From Lachnospiraceae bacterium (GTDB taxonomy: Bacteria; Bacillota; Clostridia; Lachnospirales; Lachnospiraceae), in NCBI GenBank assembly GCA_017472605.1, contig JAFUPV010000070.1, positions 1-64,000 of the forward strand: 64,000 nt of DNA, written 5' to 3'. The notes below the pieces were generated by a model. It saw only the letters and a program-made list of their open reading frames with translations, did no database searches and was not told where the DNA came from. Every line of letters starts with the position of its first letter. Positions within the stretch are counted from its first letter, which is position 1. Below are positions 42,828-50,917 of the stretch, piece after piece. Made by a program: the position numbers and the translations under genes.

Positions 42828-43224
42828 AATCCCGGGTGCAGTAAAAGGGAAGGGACGGCCGAGAGTGACCAAAGCCGGGATTGCGTATACCCCAAAGGAT
42901 ACCGTCCAGTATGAAAATCTGGTCCGTCTTTGCTACCGGGAGAAGGTCGGAGAATATTTGGAAGGGCAGATCCGGATTGAGATCGATGCGTACTTTCCAA
43001 TTCCCAAAAGCACATCGAAGTACAACCGGAACCAGATGATTCTCGGTTTTCTGCGTCCGACAAAGAAGCCGGACTGGGATAATATTGGCAAGATCATCTG
43101 TGACAGCCTGAATGGTGTTGCCTACCGGGATGATGCTGCGGTCGTATCCGCCCGGTTTGACAAGTGGTACACAAATGAAGAGCCAAAAACGATCGTAACA
43201 ATGGTTGTGATCGGGGAGGGATGA
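42808..43224 (+). CDS. RusA-family Holliday junction resolvase
   Basis: A 138 aa protein with the RusA pattern GAVKGKGRPRV at the start and KPDWDNIGKIICDSLNG with the catalytic aspartates, plus DDAAVV. It resolves branched DNA during phage recombination and packaging. It probably starts with TTG 42808, 6-7 nt after GGAGGTG; the in-frame ATG at 42793 overlaps that site. Confidence 0.88.
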   Translation: MKTVQFEIPGAVKGKGRPRVTKAGIAYTPKDTVQYENLVRLCYREKVGEYLEGQIRIEIDAYFPIPKSTSKYNRNQMILGFLRPTKKPDWDNIGKIICDSLNGVAYRDDAAVVSARFDKWYTNEEPKTIVTMVVIGEG

Positions 43225-43225
43225 G

Positions 43226-44644
43226 ATGGTTATCACAGTGGACAGTATGATCACCATTCAGCATCCGGATCCGAAGCTTCTGGACTGGTGCAATGCAAAT
43301 CTGGTCATGGATAACCCGGCGTATTTCAAGCTGATCCGGATGGGGAAGCGTGCATGGAATATCCCGCAAAAGATTGTGTTCTACAAGTATTATGACGGGA
43401 CGCTGATTCTTCCACGCGGCTGTCTGAAGCCGATCTGGGATATGTTCCCGGACCTGTCGCTGTACCGGCACCGGATGACGAAATGTCAGCCGGTGGAGTT
43501 CCGTTCAAGGATTGAGCTGCGTGACTACCAGCAGCCCGCGGTGCAGGCAGTGAAGAGTGAGAAGCAGGGGATCATTGTGATGCCCTGCGGCGCCGGAAAA
43601 ACGGAAACTGCCCTGCAGGTCATTGCTCAGCTCGGACAGCCGGCACTCTGGATCACACATACGACCGATCTGCTGAACCAGTCCCTGAACCGGGCGAAGG
43701 AGAAGCTGCAGCTGCGCGATGGAGAATATGGCATCATTGGCGGCGGCGAATACCGCATCGGCAGCCACATCACATTCTCTACCGTACAGAGCTTGCGGCA
43801 GAAGGATCTGGACAGTCTGGCGTGGCGTTTTGGAACAATCGTTGTAGATGAATGCCACCGGGCATTCATGAGCGACAGTAAGATGGGCATGTTTGAGGAA
43901 GTGATGGAACGGCTGCCAGCTCTGTACCGGATCGGCGTGACTGCTTCAGAACATCGGTCGGACGGCCTGATCCAGGGAATGTACCATTTGATCGGGAAAA
44001 AGATCTATGAGGTGCCACAGGAACGCCTGAACAAGGCCGGGAACCTGGTCCTTCCGGAAGTAAACGCAATTTCGACTGGCTGGAGCTACCAGGGAGACAA
44101 GACACTGGAATTCGGAGCCATGCTCTGCGAGATGGTGTCCGATCTGCCGCGCAATCAGCTGATCCGATCCTATATCAATGAGAACGATGGGCACAGTTGT
44201 CTGGTCCTGAGCGACCGGCTGGATCAGCTGGAATGGCTGAATGATGCCCTGTCAGACCGGTTCGCGCACCGGGAATATATCAATGGAAAGTCGAGCCGCA
44301 GGAGCAGAGAGGAAGCGATCCGGCGGATGAGAAATGGAGAATCAACGATTCTTTTTGCAACCTATTCGCTGGCGAAGGAAGGGCTGGACATCCCGTGCCT
44401 GGATCGGCTGTTTCTCTGTACACCACACCGGGACAAGGTAGCGATCCAGCAGTCTGTCGGCAGGATCATGCGCCGTTTCGGCGATCGGAAGAAAGCAGTC
44501 GTATATGATTTTGTTGACGAAGAGGGCTTGTGCATGAGCCAGTATAAAAGCAGGAGGGCAGTATACCGGAAGCTCGGCTGCCGGGTAAATGAAGAGGATC
44601 TGGTTGAGCACCGGATCCGGATGAAAGGAGTAATCGTGCCATGA
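43226..44644 (+). CDS. SF2 DEAD/DEAH-type helicase
   Basis: A 472 aa helicase: Q-like region RDYQQPAVQAV, Walker A MPCGAGKTE near residue 120, DECH box near 205, and the C-terminal motif VI region QQSVGRIMRR near 405. It starts 1 nt after the rusA stop. It probably remodels DNA during phage replication or recombination. Confidence 0.9.
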   Translation: MVITVDSMITIQHPDPKLLDWCNANLVMDNPAYFKLIRMGKRAWNIPQKIVFYKYYDGTLILPRGCLKPIWDMFPDLSLYRHRMTKCQPVEFRSRIELRDYQQPAVQAVKSEKQGIIVMPCGAGKTETALQVIAQLGQPALWITHTTDLLNQSLNRAKEKLQLRDGEYGIIGGGEYRIGSHITFSTVQSLRQKDLDSLAWRFGTIVVDECHRAFMSDSKMGMFEEVMERLPALYRIGVTASEHRSDGLIQGMYHLIGKKIYEVPQERLNKAGNLVLPEVNAISTGWSYQGDKTLEFGAMLCEMVSDLPRNQLIRSYINENDGHSCLVLSDRLDQLEWLNDALSDRFAHREYINGKSSRRSREEAIRRMRNGESTILFATYSLAKEGLDIPCLDRLFLCTPHRDKVAIQQSVGRIMRRFGDRKKAVVYDFVDEEGLCMSQYKSRRAVYRKLGCRVNEEDLVEHRIRMKGVIVP

Positions 44645-45120
44645 AAGTAAATTATCAGAATGCGGAGCAGCCGACAGGTGTTGCTCCGGGAGAATATGAT
44701 GTAACCGTCTGCGCCTGGGATGTACAGACATCAAAAACATCAGGAAACACATGCGTAATCCTGGATTATGAGGTAAGAAGAGACGTGGATCAGCCATATG
44801 CGGGAGGTAGGGTCCGCTATGATAACTTCACCTTTATCGATTCTTGCGGCTGGCGGTTCAGTCAGGCAGCAATGGCTGCGGGAGTCCCGGATGGGTATGA
44901 CCTGCAGACACCGGAAGACTTTGGCCGCGTCATGCATTACCGGAACCTGCGCATTACCGTGGACCAGACGGAACGGAATGGAAGAAAATATGCGACAGTG
45001 AAATCGTTTGCTGCTTCCAGGAACCCAATGCAGCAGCCGCCATTACCCGCCGCACCGGATGCAAATGGATTTACGGCAATACCGGATGATGTAAGTGATG
45101 AAGGTCTGCCATTCAATTAA
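44641..45120 (+). CDS. DUF669 protein, putative single-strand DNA-binding protein
   Basis: A 159 aa protein with an OB-like beta-rich fold (APGEYDVTVCAWDVQTSKTSGN). Its tail ends DEGLPFN, closely resembling the acidic tip (DDxIPF) with which SSB proteins recruit partners. Sak4-type recombinases often pair with an SSB, and this gene lies close by. It overlaps the helicase stop by 4 nt (ATGA). Confidence 0.75.
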   Translation: MKVNYQNAEQPTGVAPGEYDVTVCAWDVQTSKTSGNTCVILDYEVRRDVDQPYAGGRVRYDNFTFIDSCGWRFSQAAMAAGVPDGYDLQTPEDFGRVMHYRNLRITVDQTERNGRKYATVKSFAASRNPMQQPPLPAAPDANGFTAIPDDVSDEGLPFN

Positions 45121-45140
45121 GGTGAGGAGGGATCGGCTGC

Positions 45141-46910
45141 ATGAACCGAGCGATATTCAGAAAGCTGCTGGAAACGCAGCCGGGGGAGAAGGGATACATC
45201 TATCTGTTGGATGACTTCAGTATGAGTGAGGCGGTCTGCGCTGCCGGTTATCCAGCAGTCTTCCTGTCGAGGAATGACCAGAATCCTGCCTATTTCACAT
45301 GGGAAGCATTTGAAACATGCATCCGCCAGAAGCAGTTCACGGGAACGCATTTGACGGAATATACGTATATTTTGGCATGTAAGCGGAAGCAGCTGAATGA
45401 GGATTGCAGAGAGCTGCTGCGGAGTGCCGGAGCGAAGGTGAAGGAAGGCTGGAAGCTGTTTGCAGGGAAGGAATACCTGTCAGATCAGCGATTTGACCAA
45501 GAACTGAAGAATGTCCTGGAGAGGTTTGAGCGCAGCCAGAAGGGGCCGGACTCGGATATGCAGCTGAAAGACCGCTTTTGTCTGAAGGACCGTTACGGGA
45601 ACCGGAAGGGAATCAACGATAAGGAACTGGTTGACTATCTGATGGAGACACAGGAAATGTTTGTCTGCATGGGCTCCCTGTACCTGTACGAGGATGGCGT
45701 GTATACGGAAGACGTGGATGAAATCCGTATCAGGAATATCATCCAGCGTTACCTGTATACAGAGATGATCCGGGCAAGGACATTGAGCAGCATCTGCAGC
45801 CTGCTTCTGATGCAGGAGGGGCTGCAGCGCCCGATTGAAGCGGTGAACCAATATCCCATTACCTGGATCAACTTCAAGAATGGGATGCTGGACGCGGAGA
45901 CGATGGAGCTGCATCCCCACAGTCCGTCATACTATTCGATCAACCAGATCCCTCATCGGTATGTACCGGAGTTCGTTCCGGAGAAGTGGATCGTGACCAG
46001 AAATTTCCTGCAGTATTCCGCTGTGGCGCCGGATGATATCCGGATGCTCCTGACGTATGCCGGGCTCTGCATGACCAGAGATACCAGGCAGCAGGTATTT
46101 TTGATGTTAAAAGGCGAAGGCGGCACCGGAAAGAGCCGGGTGATCCACCTGATTGAACATATCGTAGGCAGGGAGAATACCAGCAGTATCCCCCTGCAGG
46201 ATCTGAATAAACGGTTTTACCCGACCGCGCTGTTCTGCAAGCTGCTGAACTCCTGCGCGGATATTTCTTCTGCGGCAATGGAAGATGTGGATACGATCAA
46301 GAAGGCAACCGGCGAGGATATTCTGATGTACGAGAAGAAGGGAATGGATCCAGGGGCGTTTTTCAGCTATGCCAAGCTGCTGTTCTCGGCCAATAAGATC
46401 CCGATGAACCTGGATGAGAAATCCAACGCGTACTACAGGCGCCTGCTGATCTATGAAATGAACCGGCTCCCGGAGAAGGAAGACCGGATGCTGGACCAGA
46501 AGCTGGAAGCCGAAGTGGAGATGACGATCAACCGGGCTGTATGGGCGCTGCATGAAATGTACGCATCCAGTTCCGGGAAGATCATCAAGTCAGCAAATAG
46601 CCAAAAGCTGGTCAATAAGCAGCGTATGGACGCAGACAGTGTGGAAGCATTCCTGCAGGAGGAGACCGTTCGTGACAGTGACAGAAGGACGCAGCGGGGC
46701 GTTTTATTTGAAGCATACCGGAAGTATTGCGAAGAGAATGAGCGTGTCTCTTACAAGAAGCGGCAGTTCTTTACGAGCCTGGAGGAACGCCGGTTTCAGG
46801 TCGTAAAGATACGTGGAGAGCACTATTTTCAGGGGATTATCCTGCGGGAGAAGGGAGAAGGAGAGTTTCTGCCGGTAGAAGAATATGGGCAGACAACCCT
46901 GCCGTTTTGA
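45141..46910 (+). CDS. D5/P4-type primase-helicase (SF3)
   Basis: A 589 aa replication protein. The D5 N-like region lies around residues 200-300 (WINFKNGMLDAET), followed by the SF3 helicase with Walker A MLKGEGGTGKSR near residue 325, the B-type region SCADISSAAMEDVDTIKKATGED and a C-terminal winged helix. A full primase domain is not evident in the first 150 residues. A probable origin follows immediately. Confidence 0.88.
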   Translation: MNRAIFRKLLETQPGEKGYIYLLDDFSMSEAVCAAGYPAVFLSRNDQNPAYFTWEAFETCIRQKQFTGTHLTEYTYILACKRKQLNEDCRELLRSAGAKVKEGWKLFAGKEYLSDQRFDQELKNVLERFERSQKGPDSDMQLKDRFCLKDRYGNRKGINDKELVDYLMETQEMFVCMGSLYLYEDGVYTEDVDEIRIRNIIQRYLYTEMIRARTLSSICSLLLMQEGLQRPIEAVNQYPITWINFKNGMLDAETMELHPHSPSYYSINQIPHRYVPEFVPEKWIVTRNFLQYSAVAPDDIRMLLTYAGLCMTRDTRQQVFLMLKGEGGTGKSRVIHLIEHIVGRENTSSIPLQDLNKRFYPTALFCKLLNSCADISSAAMEDVDTIKKATGEDILMYEKKGMDPGAFFSYAKLLFSANKIPMNLDEKSNAYYRRLLIYEMNRLPEKEDRMLDQKLEAEVEMTINRAVWALHEMYASSSGKIIKSANSQKLVNKQRMDADSVEAFLQEETVRDSDRRTQRGVLFEAYRKYCEENERVSYKKRQFFTSLEERRFQVVKIRGEHYFQGIILREKGEGEFLPVEEYGQTTLPF

Positions 46911-46927
46911 CCTTCTGATGCCCATAA

Positions 46928-47211
46928 GGGGGAATCAGGGGGAACGAGGGGGGAATGTTGTGGGGAATTTTTGATTTGTCGGAAACCCTTGTATTTCCTG
47001 GTTTTTTGAAGCATGTGGGGAAAAGGGGGAACATTTATTTTACTTTAAAGAGATTTCAAAAAAAGAAAAATAAAAAGAAAAGAAAATGGAAAAATCATTC
47101 CCCATTTTCCCCACAAAACGCGGAATCCCTTGATTTTGCTTGATTTTCTGCAAAATGAAAATTCCCCCGGATATTCCCCATCATTCCCCCTATGGCTTTC
47201 AAAATTCCCCC
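46928..47211. other. Probable prophage replication origin: two opposed iteron sets around an AT-rich core
   Basis: Six GGGG(G)AA boxes on the left (starts 46928, 46938, 46948, 46962, 47017, 47025; the first three are exactly 10 nt apart). Six TTCCCC(C) boxes on the right (starts 47098, 47107, 47162, 47174, 47184, 47205). Between them, 47032-47097 is almost pure A/T. No gene fits the 330 nt gap. It follows the primase-helicase gene directly, the usual place for a phage origin. Confidence 0.65.
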
Positions 47212-47240
47212 TGCAAGAAAACAGAGGAGAAGGAGAAGCT

Positions 47241-47663
47241 ATGGGAAGAGCAGAATACCGAAGGGCGCAGCGCGCTGCTTCGAAAAAAAAGAACGCGACA
47301 GAGCCGCCTGCCCTGATATCGGAGCAGATGATATCGAGGGCGCTCTGGGAGAAACAATTAACGGAAAAGATTGACCGTGAGCTGGGGAACCGGTATTACA
47401 GGCAGGCCAGCAAGGAATCCTGCGATAACATGTATTACATCATGATGTGCAGCATGGCGCTGGCCCTGCATGACTGCAATCCAAACTGGGGCAGTGAGCC
47501 GATCGGAAAGAGGCTGCAGCTCACGATGGAATACGTAGACCGTTTCGCAAAGGAGTGGAATGGAGACATCCAGGGGTATATAAAGAAAGTGGAAGAGGAA
47601 ACCGGATTGATCATTACGGTTGATTCGGTTCCGGCCGGGGAAGGAGAGGGTGGATATGATTGA
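47241..47663 (+). CDS. Hypothetical phage protein, 140 aa
   Basis: A basic N-terminus (RRAQRAASKKKN) and a helical body with many Met/Tyr (NMYYIMMCSMALAL). ATG 47241 follows GGAGAAGGAGAAG; the frame stays open upstream through the origin region, which is not coding. Function unknown; position suggests replication. Confidence 0.65.
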   Translation: MGRAEYRRAQRAASKKKNATEPPALISEQMISRALWEKQLTEKIDRELGNRYYRQASKESCDNMYYIMMCSMALALHDCNPNWGSEPIGKRLQLTMEYVDRFAKEWNGDIQGYIKKVEEETGLIITVDSVPAGEGEGGYD

Positions 47664-47817
47664 TAAACGATGTCTGCGTTGTGGTTGCTATGACCCTGAC
47701 TATGAATGCACGATGCCTGCATACGATAAGTATTATGCTTGTCCACTGGAGAACGAAGAGTTTGAACGGGAAGTAAGAGAACGCGGGTATATTACCTGTG
47801 TGGAGGAGGAAGGATGA
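47656..47817 (+). CDS. Cysteine-rich phage protein, 53 aa
   Basis: Begins MIDKRCLRCGCYDPDYEC, with further Cys at YYACPLEN and ITCVEE, a likely small zinc-binding fold. Starts at ATG 47656 inside the previous gene and overlaps the next by 4 nt. Confidence 0.55.
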   Translation: MIDKRCLRCGCYDPDYECTMPAYDKYYACPLENEEFEREVRERGYITCVEEEG

Positions 47818-48020
47818 ATCGAACATGTAATGGCTGTTACGCAGCGATAACCGGAGGACATCCAAGGAACGGAGAGTTGATCACAGGATGTCAGTTGCGA
47901 TTTAAGAACAAGGATGGGAAACCGCAGGAAGAATGCCCGAAGCCGAAGAGCTGGAGGCAGCTGGAGAATATACGGAAATGGGGATGGGAGCATGGAACGA
48001 CTGACACATCAGAGAAATAA
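47814..48020 (+). CDS. Cysteine-containing phage protein, 68 aa
   Basis: Contains CNGC, GCQLRF and EECPKPK, so it could bind zinc. ATGA overlap with the preceding gene and 29 nt overlap with the next. Function unknown. Confidence 0.55.
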   Translation: MNRTCNGCYAAITGGHPRNGELITGCQLRFKNKDGKPQEECPKPKSWRQLENIRKWGWEHGTTDTSEK

Positions 48021-48327
48021 TGGGATTAAGAGTGGTTACTGGTCACCAGCGAAGAAAGAGGAGCTTGTGCAGCGGCTGGCCGAGTATGAAAATGCCGGAC
48101 TGGATCCAGAGGAGATTCTGGAAGGCAGACTGCTCACTGGCTGGATTGCGGTAGAAGAGAAGCTGCCGGAGAATGGACAGTATGTACTGGTATGCTTTGA
48201 TTATGGCACTGAGGATGATCCGCAGGTAGAAGTGCTGGAGTTCAAAGGCGAAATTGGTGGCTTTGGTTGGGACGGAGACCAAACGATTGTGGCCTGGATG
48301 TCGTTGCCGGAACCGTATCAGGTATAA
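47992..48327 (+). CDS. DUF551-containing phage protein
   Basis: A 111 aa protein. The C-terminal part matches DUF551: WIAVEEKLPENGQYVLVCF and the closing AWMSLPEPY. The N-terminal 40 residues form a helix pair (KKEELVQRLAEYENAGLDPEEI) often attached to this domain in Firmicute phages. Role unknown. Confidence 0.75.
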   Translation: MERLTHQRNNGIKSGYWSPAKKEELVQRLAEYENAGLDPEEILEGRLLTGWIAVEEKLPENGQYVLVCFDYGTEDDPQVEVLEFKGEIGGFGWDGDQTIVAWMSLPEPYQV

Positions 48328-48375
48328 TGGAGAAGAGAAGCTGATAACTACATGAAAAAGAGGGGAGTGATACCG

Positions 48376-48828
48376 ATGGAGATCAAAGAGGTTCTTGTCC
48401 AGTATGCAGATCTGATTCAGGAAGCGGAAGAATTGCGGAAGCGGATCGAAAAGACGCAGTATGAGATCGACAGGATTGTTTCCGGAAAGAATGGTGTTGT
48501 TGATGTGGTACAGGGCACAACAAATGATATCAGGTACGCTCCCTGCTTAATTACGATCAGAGGGGCAGACAGTGTAGGGTATTACCGGAAAAAACGGAAT
48601 CTGATCAGGTATAGAATGCAGTTAGAGAACCTGGAACAGAGAGTGCTGGAGCAGCTGACGCTTGCACAGGAGTACATAGAGAAGATTCCGGACAGTCGGA
48701 TGCGTCGGATTATGACATATCGTTACATGGACAACCTGAAATGGTACCAGATCGCGCAGCGGATTGGAGGGAAGTGTACATGGGATAGCATCAGAAAAGA
48801 ACATGATCGGTATTTGGAAAGAAAATAA
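48376..48828 (+). CDS. Phage late regulator, sigma-70 region 4-like
   Basis: A 150 aa protein: an N-terminal coiled coil (residues 5-35) and a C-terminal region resembling sigma region 4 or RinA/ArpU-type regulators (RRIMTYRYMDNLKWYQIAQRIGG). It lies between the replication and packaging blocks, the position of late-gene activators. ATG 48376 follows GAGGGGAGTG. Repeated TTTGTCCA boxes directly downstream may be its target. Confidence 0.75.
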   Translation: MEIKEVLVQYADLIQEAEELRKRIEKTQYEIDRIVSGKNGVVDVVQGTTNDIRYAPCLITIRGADSVGYYRKKRNLIRYRMQLENLEQRVLEQLTLAQEYIEKIPDSRMRRIMTYRYMDNLKWYQIAQRIGGKCTWDSIRKEHDRYLERK

Positions 48829-48830
48829 GG

Positions 48831-48905
48831 TTTGTCCAATTTGTCCAGTTTTTCTGTGCTATACTTGTATCATGGAGCTCCTGCAGGATGCTCCAGCGTT
48901 TTTTT
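48831..48905 (+). promoter_or_regulatory. Putative late promoter with direct repeats and an immediate terminator
   Basis: TTTGTCCA occurs at 48831-48838 and 48840-48847. A TATACT box lies at 48860-48865 with no well-spaced -35, as expected for an activator-dependent promoter. Right after it is a stem TGGAGC/GCTCCA (48873-48895) followed by TTTTTTT, which would end transcription after about 35 nt unless antitermination occurs. Confidence 0.5.
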
Positions 48906-48920
48906 CTCCCCTTTTGTTAC

Positions 48921-48948
48921 GACTGCCAGGTGCCACAGCCTGGCAGTC
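48921..48948 (+). other. Stem-loop in late-region leader
   Basis: A 10 bp perfect stem GACTGCCAGG/CCTGGCAGTC with an 8 nt loop and no T-run. It marks the left edge of the AT-rich cassette. Confidence 0.45.
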
Positions 48949-48992
48949 GATTGTTTGTATAAGATATAGTATTTATAGGTTAAGAAATATCA

Positions 48993-49021
48993 TAGACAAA
49001 TGGGAACAAATGTTCTATAAT
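48993..49021 (+). promoter_or_regulatory. Promoter of the two-gene cassette with internal LexA (SOS) box
   Basis: TAGACA (48993-48998), 17 nt spacer, TATAAT (49016-49021). GAAC-AAAT-GTTC at 49004-49015 fits the Firmicute LexA pattern (GAAC-N4-GTTC) and fills the spacer, so LexA would block polymerase and DNA damage would release it. Confidence 0.7.
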
Positions 49022-49113
49022 TATATTATTCACTCGTATATTTTTTTGATTGGCTATTGTCAAAAAATATATTATGTTTTACAATAGAGAAAAATATATT
49101 GTGGAGGCAGAAG

Positions 49114-50025
49114 ATGCAATACAAGAGAGTGATTAAATTTCAATACTATAGAGTAAGATGCAAGAGGAGGTTGGCAAATGGTTCGTTTAGTGAGCCAGTA
49201 CTCTATAATTTAACGGACTGGATAGAAAGGGTAATCGATAAACAACAAAAAGGCATCGTATTTGGGAAAAATATGGCCAGAATAGACATAATAAAATATA
49301 ACAGAATAACACAACTATGGGGAATTCGATTACTGAAGTTAAGAGATACAAATCCGCCAACAAAGGCTAAAGATGGTGAAGCATCGGTCGCAATTTCGTT
49401 GGAAGAGGATGAGTATATCGGCGAAGATGTAACTATGTTATACGAAAGAAGTAGTAGTATATTAATGGTACAGTCTAACCGTTTTTCATTAGGGATATCT
49501 AAAATTGAGGAATTCATAAACTATATGAATATGGATGAAGATACTATCATAAGTATAGATCCCATTGGTAATTTCAATAATAGAAGCCTATTAGAGAATG
49601 GTAACTATAAGAGCTTAGAGGTATCATTTGCAAACTTGAATTCATGGGAAGATGATTTAGAAAATAAATCATCGCTTAGAGACATGATTTCATCAATTAG
49701 AAGAACTGGTGGATATACAGCCTATGTGAAAATAGGTTTAGGAAGAACCAAAGGAAACTCGCTGGATAAAAACACAATTTCTGACTTTATATACAATGTT
49801 ATTGGAAAAGATAATCATGTAAAACGTGCAAAAGTGAAGGTTGAATCCTTAGCAGGTGACGAAGGAACAGAACTAGTGGATTTAATAGAAGAAGTGTTTC
49901 ATGATTATATCACTTTCGAATTAGAGAGTAAGGAAACACTGAAATATGAAGACACTATCATGCGCATGACAAGCAAGTTTAAGGAAAGAAAAGATGACTT
50001 GTATTCAGCTATAAAATATAAATGA
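49114..50025 (+). CDS. AT-rich cargo protein of unknown family, 303 aa (cassette gene 1)
   Basis: A soluble protein beginning MQYKRVIKFQYYRVRCKRRL. Later parts include ISKIEEFINYMNM and YTAYVKIGLGRTKGN, with a C-terminal charged helix. I cannot assign a domain with confidence. It starts at ATG 49114 behind GTGGAGG. Base composition and codon use (AAA, ATA, TTA) differ sharply from the phage genes on both sides. It is followed after 11 nt by a membrane protein gene. A soluble protein plus a four-helix membrane protein recalls Kiwa-like defence pairs in layout only. Confidence 0.75.
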   Translation: MQYKRVIKFQYYRVRCKRRLANGSFSEPVLYNLTDWIERVIDKQQKGIVFGKNMARIDIIKYNRITQLWGIRLLKLRDTNPPTKAKDGEASVAISLEEDEYIGEDVTMLYERSSSILMVQSNRFSLGISKIEEFINYMNMDEDTIISIDPIGNFNNRSLLENGNYKSLEVSFANLNSWEDDLENKSSLRDMISSIRRTGGYTAYVKIGLGRTKGNSLDKNTISDFIYNVIGKDNHVKRAKVKVESLAGDEGTELVDLIEEVFHDYITFELESKETLKYEDTIMRMTSKFKERKDDLYSAIKYK

Positions 50026-50036
50026 GGTGATAAGAG

Positions 50037-50588
50037 ATGTTAATGAAAATCCCATCGAGTATAAAGTATTATGCTGAACGCATTATGCCATATGCATTGG
50101 CTCTAGGAGTTACAGTGGTATTGTGGAAGTGCAAAATAAATTATATTGATAATTGTAATTTTAATGATGCAATTGATGGGATCAATACAGTTGCAGCCTT
50201 GATTATTGGTTTTTTAGGTGCAATTCTTCCTGTTATTTTAGGCATGAAGAATGAGTCTAAATTCGTACAATATGTATTTGAGAAAGATACGAACCGTTTA
50301 TTACTAAAATATATTAAGTCAACGATTGTTACAGGGCTTACGTTAGTAGGTGTATCGATAACATTGTATTTTAGAAACGATTTTACTAAAGAGATAGAGT
50401 CAAAAGCTTTTTATGCTTGGGTGTTCATCGCAATATTATTTTTCTTGTGTACTTATAGAAGCTTATCTAATATGTTGGAACTGGTATTTACTACTGATAA
50501 CAGTTTAGATACTGGTAGACAAGGAAATAGTAATCCTAAAAGTGATAAGGAAGAAGAGTTAGAGAATCGGCTTGATGATAGCAAGTAA
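50037..50588 (+). CDS. Four-helix membrane protein (cassette gene 2)
   Basis: A 183 aa protein with four hydrophobic segments at about residues 14-30, 50-72, 97-118 and 123-147, then a charged 35-residue tail (KSDKEEELENRLDD). GAGGTGA precedes the start. It is AT-rich like gene 1 and certainly co-transcribed with it. It could be an abortive-infection or exclusion effector at the membrane; this is inference. Confidence 0.75.
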   Translation: MLMKIPSSIKYYAERIMPYALALGVTVVLWKCKINYIDNCNFNDAIDGINTVAALIIGFLGAILPVILGMKNESKFVQYVFEKDTNRLLLKYIKSTIVTGLTLVGVSITLYFRNDFTKEIESKAFYAWVFIAILFFLCTYRSLSNMLELVFTTDNSLDTGRQGNSNPKSDKEEELENRLDDSK

Positions 50589-50637
50589 TATAGTATTTGC
50601 TTCAAAAGAAAGTGCAAGTTCAATGTTTGGCATGATA

Positions 50638-50667
50638 TTGAGATGAAGTGCAGGCGGAAAGTATAAT
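50638..50667 (+). promoter_or_regulatory. Putative promoter before the packaging genes
   Basis: TTGAGA (50638-50643), 18 nt spacer, TATAAT (50662-50667), just after the cassette. It may restore transcription of the late genes. Confidence 0.5.
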
Positions 50668-50708
50668 TATTTTTCATATGCGTATACTATCCCCATGAGG
50701 TGATAATC

Positions 50709-50855
50709 ATGGATAAAGACAAACAAGAGAAGCTGAACCAGCAAAAGAGCAACGAGAAATTCAACAGTATAACCCAAAAGGTAAAACCGGAAAACCAGAA
50801 TCAGGAACACAACATCCGATCTGCAGCGGTAGAACCGAAAATAAGACAGGTATGA
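50709..50855 (+). CDS. Small hydrophilic phage protein, 48 aa
   Basis: Starts at ATG 50709 behind GAGGTGAT. Composition is dominated by Lys, Gln, Asn and Glu (DKDKQEKLNQQKSNEKF), so it is likely disordered. A UUCG-loop terminator starts at its stop codon. Function unknown. Confidence 0.55.
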   Translation: MDKDKQEKLNQQKSNEKFNSITQKVKPENQNQEHNIRSAAVEPKIRQV

Positions 50856-50878
50856 GCAGTCCTTCGGGGCTGCTTTTC
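50855..50878 (+). terminator. Terminator with UUCG tetraloop before terminase genes
   Basis: AGCAGTCC-TTCG-GGGCTGCT followed by TTTT. The 5' arm begins at the last base of the preceding stop codon. Confidence 0.75.
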
Positions 50879-50917
50879 CTATTCCAACAAAACGACGAAC
50901 AAGCGAGGTGATGATGC

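Noticed and set aside
46928..47211. CRISPR array
   Set aside because: The repeated units are only 6-8 nt, change orientation halfway and have irregular spacing, so this is better read as origin iterons.
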